Below, piece after piece: positions 17,442 to 25,938 of a stretch of DNA of 39,641 nucleotides (positions are counted from its first letter, which is position 1; every line of letters starts with the position of its first letter). A program made the translations under genes and the position numbers. The notes under the pieces were generated by a model. That model had not been told where the DNA came from. It did no database searches and saw nothing but the letters and a program-made list of their open reading frames with translations. Origin of the DNA: Chloroflexota bacterium (GTDB lineage: Bacteria; Chloroflexota; Limnocylindria; Limnocylindrales; CSP1-4); NCBI GenBank assembly GCA_003169655.1, contig PNAZ01000126.1, positions 1 to 39,641 on the forward strand. Reading direction: 5' to 3'.

Positions 17442-19771
17442 GGCGCTGGAGTAAGGGATCGCAGCAACGGCTCGGTCACCCAGGGTGACGGCGGGCCGAA
17501 CAGGTGGCGAAGCAGGAAGTATTCGGGCAGCGGATGGTCGTCGGTGACCATCGGGCCGTCCCCAGCGAACTTCTTCACCTGGTCACCCTGGAGCCAGATG
17601 AGCTGCGGGATCTCGGCCGCCCAGCCGGGCGCGTCGTGGGTTGGCGAGTCCAGTGCCGACGACAGGTCGGCGACGATCCCGGGCCGGGCCAGGACGGTCT
17701 GGATCGCCGCCGGGTCGAAGCTGATCGGATCGTTCGAGCCGAGCATGTACAGCCCGTTGCCACCGGGGCCGAAGGCAATGATCACGTGGGCGAAGACCGA
17801 GGCGTACGTCCGGACGTGATCCTTGAACTCGTCGAGGGTCTGGCCGTAGGGGATCCACTGCATCATCACCCCGCCCGGATTGAGCCGGGCCCGCGCGGCC
17901 TGGTAGAACTCGAGCGAGGAGATGACCGACACGCCGGCCGTCTCGATCGGCGGCGGCGGGTCGACCACGATGATGTCGTAGTGGTCGGTCGTCAGCTCGA
18001 CGTGGTTGCGGCCGTCGGCGATCACGATGTTGCCCTTCGGGTTGGCCAGCACCTCGGGCGCATCGGGATAGAAGACGCCGAACATCCCAGGCACCGACGG
18101 CACGAGCTCGACGGCCGTCGCGGTCAGCCCGGCATTGAGTGCCGCCCGCCAGGCCGAGCCCATCCCGAAGGCGACGGTCAGGTCGACCGTTGAGTTCGGG
18201 CGCAGGATCAGGGGCAGGATCGGCATCAGCTTCACGTCCACGGTCAGGACGGTCATTGAGGTCCCGGTCACCCACAGCTGCTGGTAGCCTTGGAGCGACC
18301 CGGCCTGGACCGAGGCGATGTCGTCCTCAGCCGACTTCACGACCGTCCCGTGGGCGCCCAGGATTCGAGCCACGCTCGGGTCGACGAAGACACCCCCGGC
18401 TGCGAGCGAGATCACGATCGCCAGGGCGACAGCCGCACTGGCGCCGCCGGTCACCGCCCGCGGCAGGCGATCCTCGATCCGCGCTCCGAAGGCCAGCGCG
18501 ATGCCCATCCCGGCATTGATCAGGGCGATCAGGCCCAGCGCGGCCGGCGAGCCGACCAGCGGGATGACCACGAACGGGATCAGGAACGTGCCGCTGATCG
18601 CGCCGAGCGTGTTGGCCGACAGGAGGAGGCCTGCATTGCTCCCGACGTGTCCGTCGGGGTCGGCGATCAGGGCTGATGCGGCGGGAAAGGTCAGGCCCAT
18701 CACGAAGGTTGCCGGCAGGACGACGAGGACCACCGGCAGCGCGAAGTCGGTGAACAGGCTGCTGAAGTTGGTCGTCAGGTTCAGGACGCCCGTCACCCCG
18801 CGGCCAATGGCGGCGGCCATTCCGAGCAGGACCAGGAGCGCGATCACGACCTGTCCGAGAGCCAGCAGGTTGATTGTCTTGATCCGGGTCCGGAAGACGT
18901 TGAAGACGACGGCTCCAAGGGCCAGGCCGATCAGGAAGATGGTCAGGATCGTGGTGAAGACGTACGTCGAATCGCCGGTCCCCGAGGCCAGCAGGCGGGT
19001 CCACAGGACCTGGTAGCCGAGCGAGGTCAGCCCGGAGACGTAGGCGACGATCAGGGCCAGCCGGACCCGCGGCCGCGGGCCAGCCGAAATCGCCCCGGCG
19101 CCTGCTGCAATCCGCACGTCGGCCGGGTCGAGCGTGGCGGCGGATTCGTTTGGCCCGCGGCGAAAATCGAGGAGGAGGGCCGACAACCCGGCGATCGCCG
19201 AGCACGTCGCGCCGACGAGCAGCGTCCCCGTCAGGCCGAGGAGCTCGATCAGGACGAAACCGGCGGCAATCGTCCCCAGGATGGCACCGATCGTGTTTGC
19301 TGCGTAGAGCCGCCCGAACGACGTGCTGAGGCTGGCCGGGTCGCGAGACAGATGACGGGTGAGGGTTGGCAGCGTCGCGCCCATCAGGATCGTGGCCGGA
19401 CCCAGCGCGATCAGCGACAGCCCGAAGCGAATCAGGGCGAGCACCGTTGGACTGCCCTCAAGGCTGTCGAAGGCACCCCGATAGACGTCGTGCAGCAGCC
19501 GGAAGGTGATTGGGGTGAGCAGCACGACAACGACCAGGATCAGCTCGAGCAGGCCGTACATCCGCAGGGCGCGCCGTGCCCGGTCGGCGATCCGGCCGCC
19601 GATCACGCTGCCAATCGCGATCCCCCCGAAGAAGCCGGTCAGGATGGCCGAGACCGCTTGGGTCGTGTTGCCGAAGACCAGCACCAGCTGGCGCGCCCAG
19701 ACGACTTCGTAGATGAGCCCGGCAGCGCCCGACAGGATGAAGATCGCGAGGACAGACCAACGTTGATTCAC
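17438..19771 (-). CDS. Fused MFS-like membrane domain and spermidine-synthase-like domain
   Basis: A 777-residue protein. The first about 500 residues form two blocks of hydrophobic segments, starting with SGAAGLIYEVVWARQL and repeated as SGLTSLGYQVLWTRLL near residue 240. This pair marks the known family of membrane-anchored spermidine-synthase-like proteins. The C-terminal about 280 residues are a Rossmann-fold, SpeE-like domain containing VIADGRNHVELT and VVDPPPP. True polyamine synthesis by these fusions is not established, and I cannot confirm the catalytic aspartate by eye, so the activity is open. It overlaps both neighbours by 4 nt, placing it inside the glycan operon. Confidence 0.85.
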   Translation of the reverse strand: MNQRWSVLAIFILSGAAGLIYEVVWARQLVLVFGNTTQAVSAILTGFFGGIAIGSVIGGRIADRARRALRMYGLLELILVVVVLLTPITFRLLHDVYRGAFDSLEGSPTVLALIRFGLSLIALGPATILMGATLPTLTRHLSRDPASLSTSFGRLYAANTIGAILGTIAAGFVLIELLGLTGTLLVGATCSAIAGLSALLLDFRRGPNESAATLDPADVRIAAGAGAISAGPRPRVRLALIVAYVSGLTSLGYQVLWTRLLASGTGDSTYVFTTILTIFLIGLALGAVVFNVFRTRIKTINLLALGQVVIALLVLLGMAAAIGRGVTGVLNLTTNFSSLFTDFALPVVLVVLPATFVMGLTFPAASALIADPDGHVGSNAGLLLSANTLGAISGTFLIPFVVIPLVGSPAALGLIALINAGMGIALAFGARIEDRLPRAVTGGASAAVALAIVISLAAGGVFVDPSVARILGAHGTVVKSAEDDIASVQAGSLQGYQQLWVTGTSMTVLTVDVKLMPILPLILRPNSTVDLTVAFGMGSAWRAALNAGLTATAVELVPSVPGMFGVFYPDAPEVLANPKGNIVIADGRNHVELTTDHYDIIVVDPPPPIETAGVSVISSLEFYQAARARLNPGGVMMQWIPYGQTLDEFKDHVRTYASVFAHVIIAFGPGGNGLYMLGSNDPISFDPAAIQTVLARPGIVADLSSALDSPTHDAPGWAAEIPQLIWLQGDQVKKFAGDGPMVTDDHPLPEYFLLRHLFGPPSPWVTEPLLRSLTPAP

Positions 19772-20823
19772 GTGGCGGCTCCATGGTGCAGCTCAGGCCA
19801 TGAGGTACGCGGGATGGACAGGGTCGTGGCGAGAATCGCGCCCACCCACAGGGGCAGGAAGACAATGACGCTCAAGGAGCCGGTTGCCGCCAGTACGAAG
19901 GTCCGCACAGGAGCGACGCTCGCCAGCGGTCGCAGCGCGAGGAGCAGGAGCACGGCCCCGTAGGCCATTGTGTACGGCGCGACGAGCAGGCCGGCACACA
20001 GGCAGGCGATGAATCCGGGCGTCTCGCCGCGACGCAAGGCGACGAGCGTCGCCACCACGGTCAGGCCCATCAGCGGCCAGGCGAGGACCGCCGGGAGCAT
20101 GGCCCCGAGGGCCAGGTTACCGGTCTGGTTGGTGCCCAGGTAATACGGATGAAGGAGGACCTGGATCCAGGCCCCGTAGGCCGGCGCCCCGAGCACGAGC
20201 AACCCAAGCAGCGTAAAGACCCCGGCCGAGCCGATCGTCGCCAACAGCGATCGACGCCGGTAGATGAGCATCCAGATCAGGATCGGGATCAGGGCCGGCT
20301 TGGGGACGGTCGCCAGGACCAGGCCAAGCGGCAGGCCTGATCGGTAGCCGTCGGGCAACCAGGCTACGGCCGCGACCGAGGCCGCGATCAGGATCGAGAC
20401 GTTGCCCAGCAGCAGGTCGTGGAGCGTGGGGACGAAGCCAACCACCGCGATCGCCACCAGGATTCGGTCGGGTTTCGACAGGCCGCTGACCTCTCGGACC
20501 AGCCCGGCGAGCAGGAGGGCCAACCGACCGACGAGCCAGCCGATCACGGCCAGCGTGTACGGCACGGTTACTGCGATCGGCAGGGTAAGCGCGGCCGCGA
20601 GCGGCGAGTAGAGGTAGCCGTGATCCTGGCCAAACGCGCCCGCCGCCAGGGCATGCGCGGCAGCCAGGTTCCGATCACCGTCGACCGACCAGACGATCGG
20701 TGCAATCAGGACTCCAACCCCTAGCCCGATTGCGGCATTCAGGGCGGCTAGAGCAAGGATCCAGGGGTTGATCAGAACAGCCGGCTTGGCTCCGCGGGCC
20801 GCGAGGTCGAGCTTGGCCGTCAC
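19768..20823 (-). CDS. GT87 (DUF2029) family membrane glycosyltransferase
   Basis: A 351-residue membrane protein with about nine hydrophobic segments and the GT87 pattern, including an acidic first loop (SVDGDRNLAAAHALAAGAFG) followed by GYLYSPLAAAL. A frame open further upstream, to 21273, is Arg/Ala/Gly-rich and lies antisense to nothing but within the neighbouring gene, so it is not coding. The GTG at 20823 overlaps the preceding stop by 4 nt and begins a normal N-terminus. It is translationally coupled on both sides. The substrate is unknown. Confidence 0.78.
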   Translation of the reverse strand: MTAKLDLAARGAKPAVLINPWILALAALNAAIGLGVGVLIAPIVWSVDGDRNLAAAHALAAGAFGQDHGYLYSPLAAALTLPIAVTVPYTLAVIGWLVGRLALLLAGLVREVSGLSKPDRILVAIAVVGFVPTLHDLLLGNVSILIAASVAAVAWLPDGYRSGLPLGLVLATVPKPALIPILIWMLIYRRRSLLATIGSAGVFTLLGLLVLGAPAYGAWIQVLLHPYYLGTNQTGNLALGAMLPAVLAWPLMGLTVVATLVALRRGETPGFIACLCAGLLVAPYTMAYGAVLLLLALRPLASVAPVRTFVLAATGSLSVIVFLPLWVGAILATTLSIPRTSWPELHHGAAT

Positions 20824-21953
20824 GGCACCCACCGGCCGGCGAACGCGGCGACACTGAAGCAGAACAGCAGGATCGCCGAAAGGGCCAGCCAGACCGGCCG
20901 AACGCGGGCGCCTCGCCGGCCGGCAATCAGCCAGGCATTGGGAAAGGCCAGCATCACGTAGCGCCCGATCGACTCGAGCGATCCGCTGGCGAAGGCCAGC
21001 CCAAGGTAGAGCACGGGCAGAATCGCATACGGCAGGCGCAGCCGATCGGCGCGCAGGTAGACGAGCAGGAACACCGCCGCCAGCAGGATGACCAGCTCGA
21101 TCGCGGTCACGGGCGAGAGCATCGCTCCCAATGTTTGGCCGGCGGCTGCCACGCCGGCTCCGGCCCGACCCCATGCCGCCTGGGCTGCCCCGTACGCGCC
21201 GGCCCCTCCGGCGAAGATCGAGATCCCGACGATGAACGCCCCTGCGGACGCCGGTCCAAGGAGCACCGGCCATTGACTGCTCCGGAGGCGGCGGCCGTCG
21301 CGCAGGAAGAGGACCAGCCAGACCGGCAGCGCCAGGATGGCGCCTTGCAGCCGGGTCAATGCGGCCAGGCCAACCAGGACGCCGGCCAGCAACCGTCGCT
21401 CTCGCTCAGCCGCTAGCAGGGCGCCGACCGACAGCACGAGGAAGAGACTCTCTGCGTAGGCCATCGAGAACACGAAGCTGAACGGGAAGAGGGCCATCAG
21501 GACGACGGCCCAGCGGGCACGGTCATCGCCGAGGACGATCGTGCCGAGCTGGAGCATCAGGACCAGCCCGACGACGAACAAGGCATTCGAGACCAGCACG
21601 GAGACCAGGGAATCGGCGCCCGGCCAGGGCAGTGCGAGGGCCTTGATGATGGCCGGAAAGAGGGGCAGGAACGCGTAGTCGTGATAGCCGCCCGTCAGCG
21701 CAGCAGTGTGGTAGCCATTGCGGGCAATCCCCAGGTACCACCAGCCGTCCCACGCCGTGAGGCTGCGCAGGATGGGCAGGTCCGAGCCGCTCGTGAGAGC
21801 CGGGTTTCGCAAGGCCGGTTGCTCGCCGACCCACGCCGCGAGCAGGACGATCAGGCGCGATCCGACAATTGCGGCGAGCAGCGGCCGATCCACGGCCAGG
21901 GCTCGGAATCGGGTGAGGCTTCCGGTGCGTGCAGTCACCATCTGGCGCAGCAT
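20820..21953 (-). CDS. PIG-V-like membrane mannosyltransferase
   Basis: A 377-residue polytopic membrane protein. The loop TAWDGWWYLGIARNGYH (about 67-82) and the later AFLPLFPAI (about 94-102) match the PIG-V/GT76 family, whose eukaryotic members add the second mannose to GPI anchors. Bacterial members are less studied and probably add a hexose from a polyprenyl-phosphate donor. Asp69 is the likely key acidic residue. The start could be ATG at 21953 or 21941; AGGGG lies about 6 nt before the former. This gene heads the overlapping run that reads down to 14340. A gap of 50 nt separates it from the next gene upstream. Confidence 0.8.
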   Translation of the reverse strand: MLRQMVTARTGSLTRFRALAVDRPLLAAIVGSRLIVLLAAWVGEQPALRNPALTSGSDLPILRSLTAWDGWWYLGIARNGYHTAALTGGYHDYAFLPLFPAIIKALALPWPGADSLVSVLVSNALFVVGLVLMLQLGTIVLGDDRARWAVVLMALFPFSFVFSMAYAESLFLVLSVGALLAAERERRLLAGVLVGLAALTRLQGAILALPVWLVLFLRDGRRLRSSQWPVLLGPASAGAFIVGISIFAGGAGAYGAAQAAWGRAGAGVAAAGQTLGAMLSPVTAIELVILLAAVFLLVYLRADRLRLPYAILPVLYLGLAFASGSLESIGRYVMLAFPNAWLIAGRRGARVRPVWLALSAILLFCFSVAAFAGRWVP

Positions 21954-22003
21954 CGCATGCCCCTAGTCCCGGACGCCACCACCCATGGGTACGCCCTGGC
22001 CCG

Positions 22004-22930
22004 TCAGCTCTCGGACCTGCCCACCTGCGCGCCGGTCAGGCCCAGCGCTCCAACCCAGACTGTGAGGAAGCTCCAGCCGTAGTCGGCGGGGATGCACAAT
22101 CCCGCACCGATCGGAACGAGCCAGGCTCGACCCGTGCGTCCGGCGATCAGGACGACCGCGATTCCAAGCGGCACCCGGGCGACGAACGGGATGGGCAGCT
22201 CCGCGATTGGCGACGAACCATAGTTGCGGGCGATCCAGCCAACCCAGTCAAACCAGGCGCCCGGACTGAGTGCAAATGACACTCCGAAGGCCAATGCCGT
22301 CGCCGCGACACCAACCAGCAACGCACGTCGGTTGCCGCGAGCGGCATGCCACAGGAGGGCGACTGCCGGTCCAACCTTGGACAGCGCCGCAATTGCGACT
22401 GCGCCCGGCTGACGGACGGTGGCTACCACGCCCGCCGTCATGAGCATCCCCACGTTGCCCAGCAGAATGATGCCCAACGGCGCGCTGATCGCGGGGATCC
22501 CGGTCGCGATCCCGACAAGCCCGATGACGATGATCGGGAGGGCCCAGGCGCGTGCTGCGTACCACAGGCAGCCGAAGAGGAAGGTGATCCAGGCGACGAG
22601 CACCAGCTCCAGCGGCAGGACGTGGAAGATCGCCCAGACCTGGGCGACCGGAGGCGGCCCCGCGTAGTTGTAGGCACCCGTCCAGCCGACGGCGTACAGG
22701 TTGTCCAGGCGTGCGGATGCCTGCCAGTAGAGCAGGGCGTCGAGCGGGACCCACGCCCGGCCGGTGGCTTCCGCGACGGCAATGATCGCGCCGACGACCA
22801 GCACCGGCAGCGGGCCCACCACGACTCGCGACCGTGGTGAGTCAGCTACTCGACTCAGAAAGCTCCCGAGCCGCGCGCCCAGCAGGTTCTGGAGCGAGGC
22901 ACGGGCGGGCGCAATTCCGGGCGAGGTCAT
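22004..22930 (-). CDS. GT87-like membrane glycosyltransferase
   Basis: A 308-residue membrane protein with about eight hydrophobic segments. The first external loop, VPLDALLYWQASARLDNLYAV at about 61-81, and the following YAGPPPVAQVW resemble the GT87 first-loop and PPP motifs. The ATG at 22930 is preferred over 22972 because it has TACCAT 6 nt upstream and begins just before the first basic segment. It is divergent from the gene starting near 22937. It may be the first gene of the long minus-strand run, but the 50-nt gap to the next gene leaves that open. Confidence 0.72.
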   Translation of the reverse strand: MTSPGIAPARASLQNLLGARLGSFLSRVADSPRSRVVVGPLPVLVVGAIIAVAEATGRAWVPLDALLYWQASARLDNLYAVGWTGAYNYAGPPPVAQVWAIFHVLPLELVLVAWITFLFGCLWYAARAWALPIIVIGLVGIATGIPAISAPLGIILLGNVGMLMTAGVVATVRQPGAVAIAALSKVGPAVALLWHAARGNRRALLVGVAATALAFGVSFALSPGAWFDWVGWIARNYGSSPIAELPIPFVARVPLGIAVVLIAGRTGRAWLVPIGAGLCIPADYGWSFLTVWVGALGLTGAQVGRSES

Positions 22931-22936
22931 CAAGCC

Positions 22937-22942
22937 ATGGTA
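22937..22942 (-). promoter_or_regulatory. Candidate -10 TACCAT before the 22930 start
   Basis: TACCAT on the minus strand lies 6 nt before the ATG at 22930. It also covers the ATG of the diverging gene at 22937, so the two starts would compete if both are used. Confidence 0.45.
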
Positions 22943-23773
22943 CGAGCCGATCCTTCGCCGTCCATGGACCAATCGGCGGGCGCTACCGGCTTGACGGCAG
23001 GACCACCGCGGCCAGATGGTGGACCGGTTGTGACCCGCTCAGCCGTGCTTGCCTGGAGCGCCATTGCCGCCGCGATCGTGCTGGTCCTGATTGACCTGTT
23101 TGATCTGGTCATGAATGCGACCACCCTGCAGGGCCAGCTGGGCGTCGACTATCGCCTGTACATCGACAGCGCCACGCGCTGGTTGAGCGGTGGTCCGTAC
23201 TTCGAGCCGTATCAGCTGGCGGGTCCGTACCAGATCAGCGCCGGCGACATCCTCTATCCACCGGTCAGCCTGCTCCTGTTCGTGCCGTTCACCTTCCTGC
23301 CCGCGGTCCTGTGGTGGCTGCTCCCGGCGGCGGCGGTCGGCTGGAGCATCGCCCGTTTGCGTCCGAAGCCGCTGGTCTGGCCCCTGCTGGCCCTGTGCGC
23401 GGCGTGGCCACCAACCCTGGTCAAGATCGTGACCGGCAATCCCGTCATCTGGGCGGTGGCAGCGATGGCCCTCGGCGTCGTGTACGCCTGGCCCAGCGTC
23501 CTGGTCCTGATCAAGCCGAGCCTCTTCCCGTTCGCACTGTTCGGGATCCGCCGGAAGGCATGGTGGCTGGCCCTGGGTGTCTTCGTCCTGGTCAGCCTGC
23601 CGTTTGGCTCGCTGTGGATCGATTGGATCCACTCAGTCCTCAACTCGCAGGGTGGCGGGCTGGCCTATTCGAGTCTCGAGATCCCGATGCTTGCCTTTCC
23701 GATCATCGCCTGGCTGGGACGAACGAGGTCGGTACCATCGTCGGATCGTCGCCCCGACCGTGGTGGGGGATGA
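22937..23773 (+). CDS. GT87 (DUF2029) family membrane glycosyltransferase
   Basis: A membrane protein of 278 residues from the longest start. The first external loop has GVDYRLYIDSATRWLSGGPYF, followed by ILYPPVSLLLFVPF, the GT87 pattern. About seven hydrophobic segments follow, so it is shorter than the usual 350-450 residues. ATG at 22937, ATG at 22964 and GTG at 23030 are all in frame. The first two would leave only 6-33 nt between divergent genes, and the membrane domain begins right after 23030, so 23030 is a real alternative. The next gene begins 10 nt after its stop, suggesting one transcript. Confidence 0.75.
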   Translation: MVRADPSPSMDQSAGATGLTAGPPRPDGGPVVTRSAVLAWSAIAAAIVLVLIDLFDLVMNATTLQGQLGVDYRLYIDSATRWLSGGPYFEPYQLAGPYQISAGDILYPPVSLLLFVPFTFLPAVLWWLLPAAAVGWSIARLRPKPLVWPLLALCAAWPPTLVKIVTGNPVIWAVAAMALGVVYAWPSVLVLIKPSLFPFALFGIRRKAWWLALGVFVLVSLPFGSLWIDWIHSVLNSQGGGLAYSSLEIPMLAFPIIAWLGRTRSVPSSDRRPDRGGG

Positions 23774-23783
23774 TCCAGGCCGA

Positions 23784-24947
23784 ATGTTGAACGTGAAGAC
23801 CTTTGCGGTCGGCAGCGGGCCGAACCGCCTGCTCCGCTTCGGGCTGGGCGTCCTGGTCCTGGTCATGTGCCTGATCGCCCTGCGCAACCTGCTCCTCCAC
23901 TACCCGTGGGGCGTGGACGTGGTCATCCCGCTCAAGGCCGCCACGCGCTGGCTGGCCGGTGGCCAGCCCTACCTCGCCTCGAGCTTCCTGAACGGCCCGG
24001 GCTACGACCTGCCGTACCTCTATCCGCCGTTCGTGCTGCCGTTCGTCGCCCTGTTCACCAGCTTGCCCCAGACGCCGGTGATCGTCGGCTGGTTCGCGCT
24101 GAGCGTGGCCGCCACGCTCTTCGCCTGTCGCCGGCTGGCGATCCCCTGGCCGGTCATCCCCTTCCTGTTCGTCTGGCCGCCGTTCACCGAGGGCCTCCTG
24201 GGCGGCAATGTCCAGGTCGTCGTATTCGCCGCCTTCGTCGCCTTCCTGTGGCGGTCGCCGAGAGGCGGCGAGGCCCGGCCGAGCTTCCAGCCGCTCGAGC
24301 ACGACCCGGCCGGCGAGGACCGTCCCGGCCGGCGGGGTATGCTCCAGGACGGCGTCCTGGCGACCGCGGTCGGCGCGCTCAAGGCGTCGCAGGTCCAGCC
24401 CTGGCTGTACCTCCTGCGCCGGAACTGGCGGGCCGCGCTGGTCGGTGGCCTGGCCGTCGTCGCGCTCGCCGCCATTACCCTGCCGATCCTCGGTACGCAA
24501 GTCTGGCTCGACTGGCTGGCCCAGCTGGGCCGGGCCAATGACCCGAGCTGGATCCTGGCCGGCGCCGGGATTGCCCGGTCGATGCCCTGGTGGGTCGGCG
24601 ACCTCGTGGTCCTCGCCTCGATGGCCCTCGTCGCGATCGTGCCCAACCGCCATGCCGGGGCCTGGATCGGCCTGTTGGCGGTGATCGGCTCGCCCAGCCT
24701 GCGCGTCTTCGGCCTGCTCTTCGCCCTGCCGGCGATGCTCCTGATCCGGCGCGAGCTCGCCCTGATCGCCGCCCTCCTGATCGCGACCTATACGTTCGAG
24801 GGCTGGTGGCTGGCGATCGGCCTGATCACCGGGACGCTCCTCCTCGGCGGCCGCCTGCCCTGGCTCCTGGAGCCGCGCGTCGAGCCCGACGGGCTGCCGA
24901 CCGAGGCAGCCGGCACGCCGGCCGGGGGCCAGGTCGCGACCGCCTGA
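23784..24947 (+). CDS. GT87 (DUF2029) family membrane glycosyltransferase
   Basis: A 387-residue membrane protein. It has the acidic first loop WGVDVVIPLKAATRWLAGGQPYL, then LPYLYPPFVLPFVALF, both as in GT87 enzymes. A charged Arg/Pro/Gly-rich cytoplasmic loop at about residues 168-190 separates two membrane blocks, and the C-terminal 40 residues are polar. The ATG at 23784 is chosen over 23577 because the longer frame overlaps the preceding gene and reads as Arg/Ser-rich. Its stop is only 3 nt from the stop of the converging gene at 24951. Confidence 0.8.
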   Translation: MLNVKTFAVGSGPNRLLRFGLGVLVLVMCLIALRNLLLHYPWGVDVVIPLKAATRWLAGGQPYLASSFLNGPGYDLPYLYPPFVLPFVALFTSLPQTPVIVGWFALSVAATLFACRRLAIPWPVIPFLFVWPPFTEGLLGGNVQVVVFAAFVAFLWRSPRGGEARPSFQPLEHDPAGEDRPGRRGMLQDGVLATAVGALKASQVQPWLYLLRRNWRAALVGGLAVVALAAITLPILGTQVWLDWLAQLGRANDPSWILAGAGIARSMPWWVGDLVVLASMALVAIVPNRHAGAWIGLLAVIGSPSLRVFGLLFALPAMLLIRRELALIAALLIATYTFEGWWLAIGLITGTLLLGGRLPWLLEPRVEPDGLPTEAAGTPAGGQVATA

Positions 24948-24950
24948 GGG

Positions 24951-25817
24951 CTACGCCGCGATCCTGCCCAGGACCACGTCGGGCGAGGTCACGCCCGGCC
25001 GCCGCGCTGCGATCGGCCACAGGGCAGCCAGGATCGCGAACCCGGTCGGCCACAGGATCGGCAGGCCCAGGGTGGCCGCCACCGGGACCGTCCAGGCTCG
25101 ATCCGTCCGGCCACCCCAGGCGACGAGCAGGGCTGCCGCCGGCAGCCGCAGCCAGAGCGGGATCCCCAGCGAGAACTGGTCGAGCGGGGCGCCCGTCGCT
25201 GTCTTGAGGATGTCGTCGGTCAGCCAGGCCCGCCACAGGGACGAGTCGAAGACGAGCGAGATGGCGACCAGGGCAGCGGTCACGCCGAGGGCGATCGCCA
25301 GCTTGCCCCACTCGCGCCGGACGGCGAACCAGATCAGGCCAACGCCCGGCGTCACCTTGGTCAGGATCACGAACGCCCACGTCGCCGGCCAGCGGAAGCC
25401 GAGGACGATCGCCGCGGCGATCAGCAGGTGGACGTTGCCGTGGTACAGCTCGAGGGCCACCGGCGGGAAGGCGAGGACGACCAGGCTCGAGCGCCAGCCG
25501 AGCCAGATCAGGGTGGCAACCAGGACGTCCGACCACAGCCACAGGAAGCTGTACCAGGACAGGCTGGCGAACGGGGCGAAGAGGCGGACGATCACCGGCG
25601 TGTAGGTGAACGCGCCGAGCCCGCCGGCCGACTGGGTGTATGGTGCGGCCGGATTCAGGTGCCAGTAGGCGTAGGCGTCGAACCCGAACGTGCGGGTGAC
25701 GGGCGCGACGACCACGAACAGGTAGGCGGCGAACAACAGGCCGGCAATCACCAGCCCGTCGCGCACGGCTCGGCGCATGGCCGGCGAGCGCGAGATCGTC
25801 GGCACGGTGGCGTCCAC
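24951..25817 (-). CDS. GT87-like membrane glycosyltransferase
   Basis: A 288-residue membrane protein, among the shorter members of the group. The first external loop FGFDAYAYWHLNPAAPY and the later FTYTPVIVRLFAPF correspond to the GT87 D-x-Y and YPP regions, here with TP instead of PP. The ELYHGNVHLLIAAAIVLGFR segment is shared with the GT87 gene at 4104 (ELSYSNVHLVLAALIVLGLR), so the two are probably related. GTG at 25817 follows TACGAT by 6 nt; an in-frame ATG at 25778 is the alternative. It converges with the gene ending at 24947, with a 3-nt gap. Confidence 0.72.
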   Translation of the reverse strand: MDATVPTISRSPAMRRAVRDGLVIAGLLFAAYLFVVVAPVTRTFGFDAYAYWHLNPAAPYTQSAGGLGAFTYTPVIVRLFAPFASLSWYSFLWLWSDVLVATLIWLGWRSSLVVLAFPPVALELYHGNVHLLIAAAIVLGFRWPATWAFVILTKVTPGVGLIWFAVRREWGKLAIALGVTAALVAISLVFDSSLWRAWLTDDILKTATGAPLDQFSLGIPLWLRLPAAALLVAWGGRTDRAWTVPVAATLGLPILWPTGFAILAALWPIAARRPGVTSPDVVLGRIAA

Positions 25818-25823
25818 CCACCG

Positions 25824-25829
25824 ATCGTA
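25824..25829 (-). promoter_or_regulatory. Candidate -10 TACGAT before the 25817 start
   Basis: TACGAT on the minus strand lies 6 nt before the GTG at 25817. No strong -35 was seen. The 25818-25938 gap holds this element and a second one facing the other way. Confidence 0.45.
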
Positions 25830-25925
25830 GTCCCTTCTTCGCCCCCACCAGACCGTACCGGAGTGCCGGGGCAGGACCTCCTGCGTAGGTCATTCGTACC
25901 GGTCGAAAGAGCCATGACCCGGTGC

Positions 25926-25931
25926 TACGGT
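25926..25931 (+). promoter_or_regulatory. Candidate -10 TACGGT before the 25939 start
   Basis: TACGGT lies 7 nt before the ATG at 25939. The intergenic space 25818-25938 contains no other gene. The match to TATAAT is three of six bases, weaker than the others. Confidence 0.35.
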
Positions 25932-25938
25932 GCACCGG

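Noticed and set aside
20824-21273. N-terminal extension of the GT87 gene at 19768
   Set aside because: The extension is Arg/Ala/Gly-rich and lies within the PIG-V-like gene. The GTG at 20823 overlaps that gene's stop by 4 nt like its neighbours.
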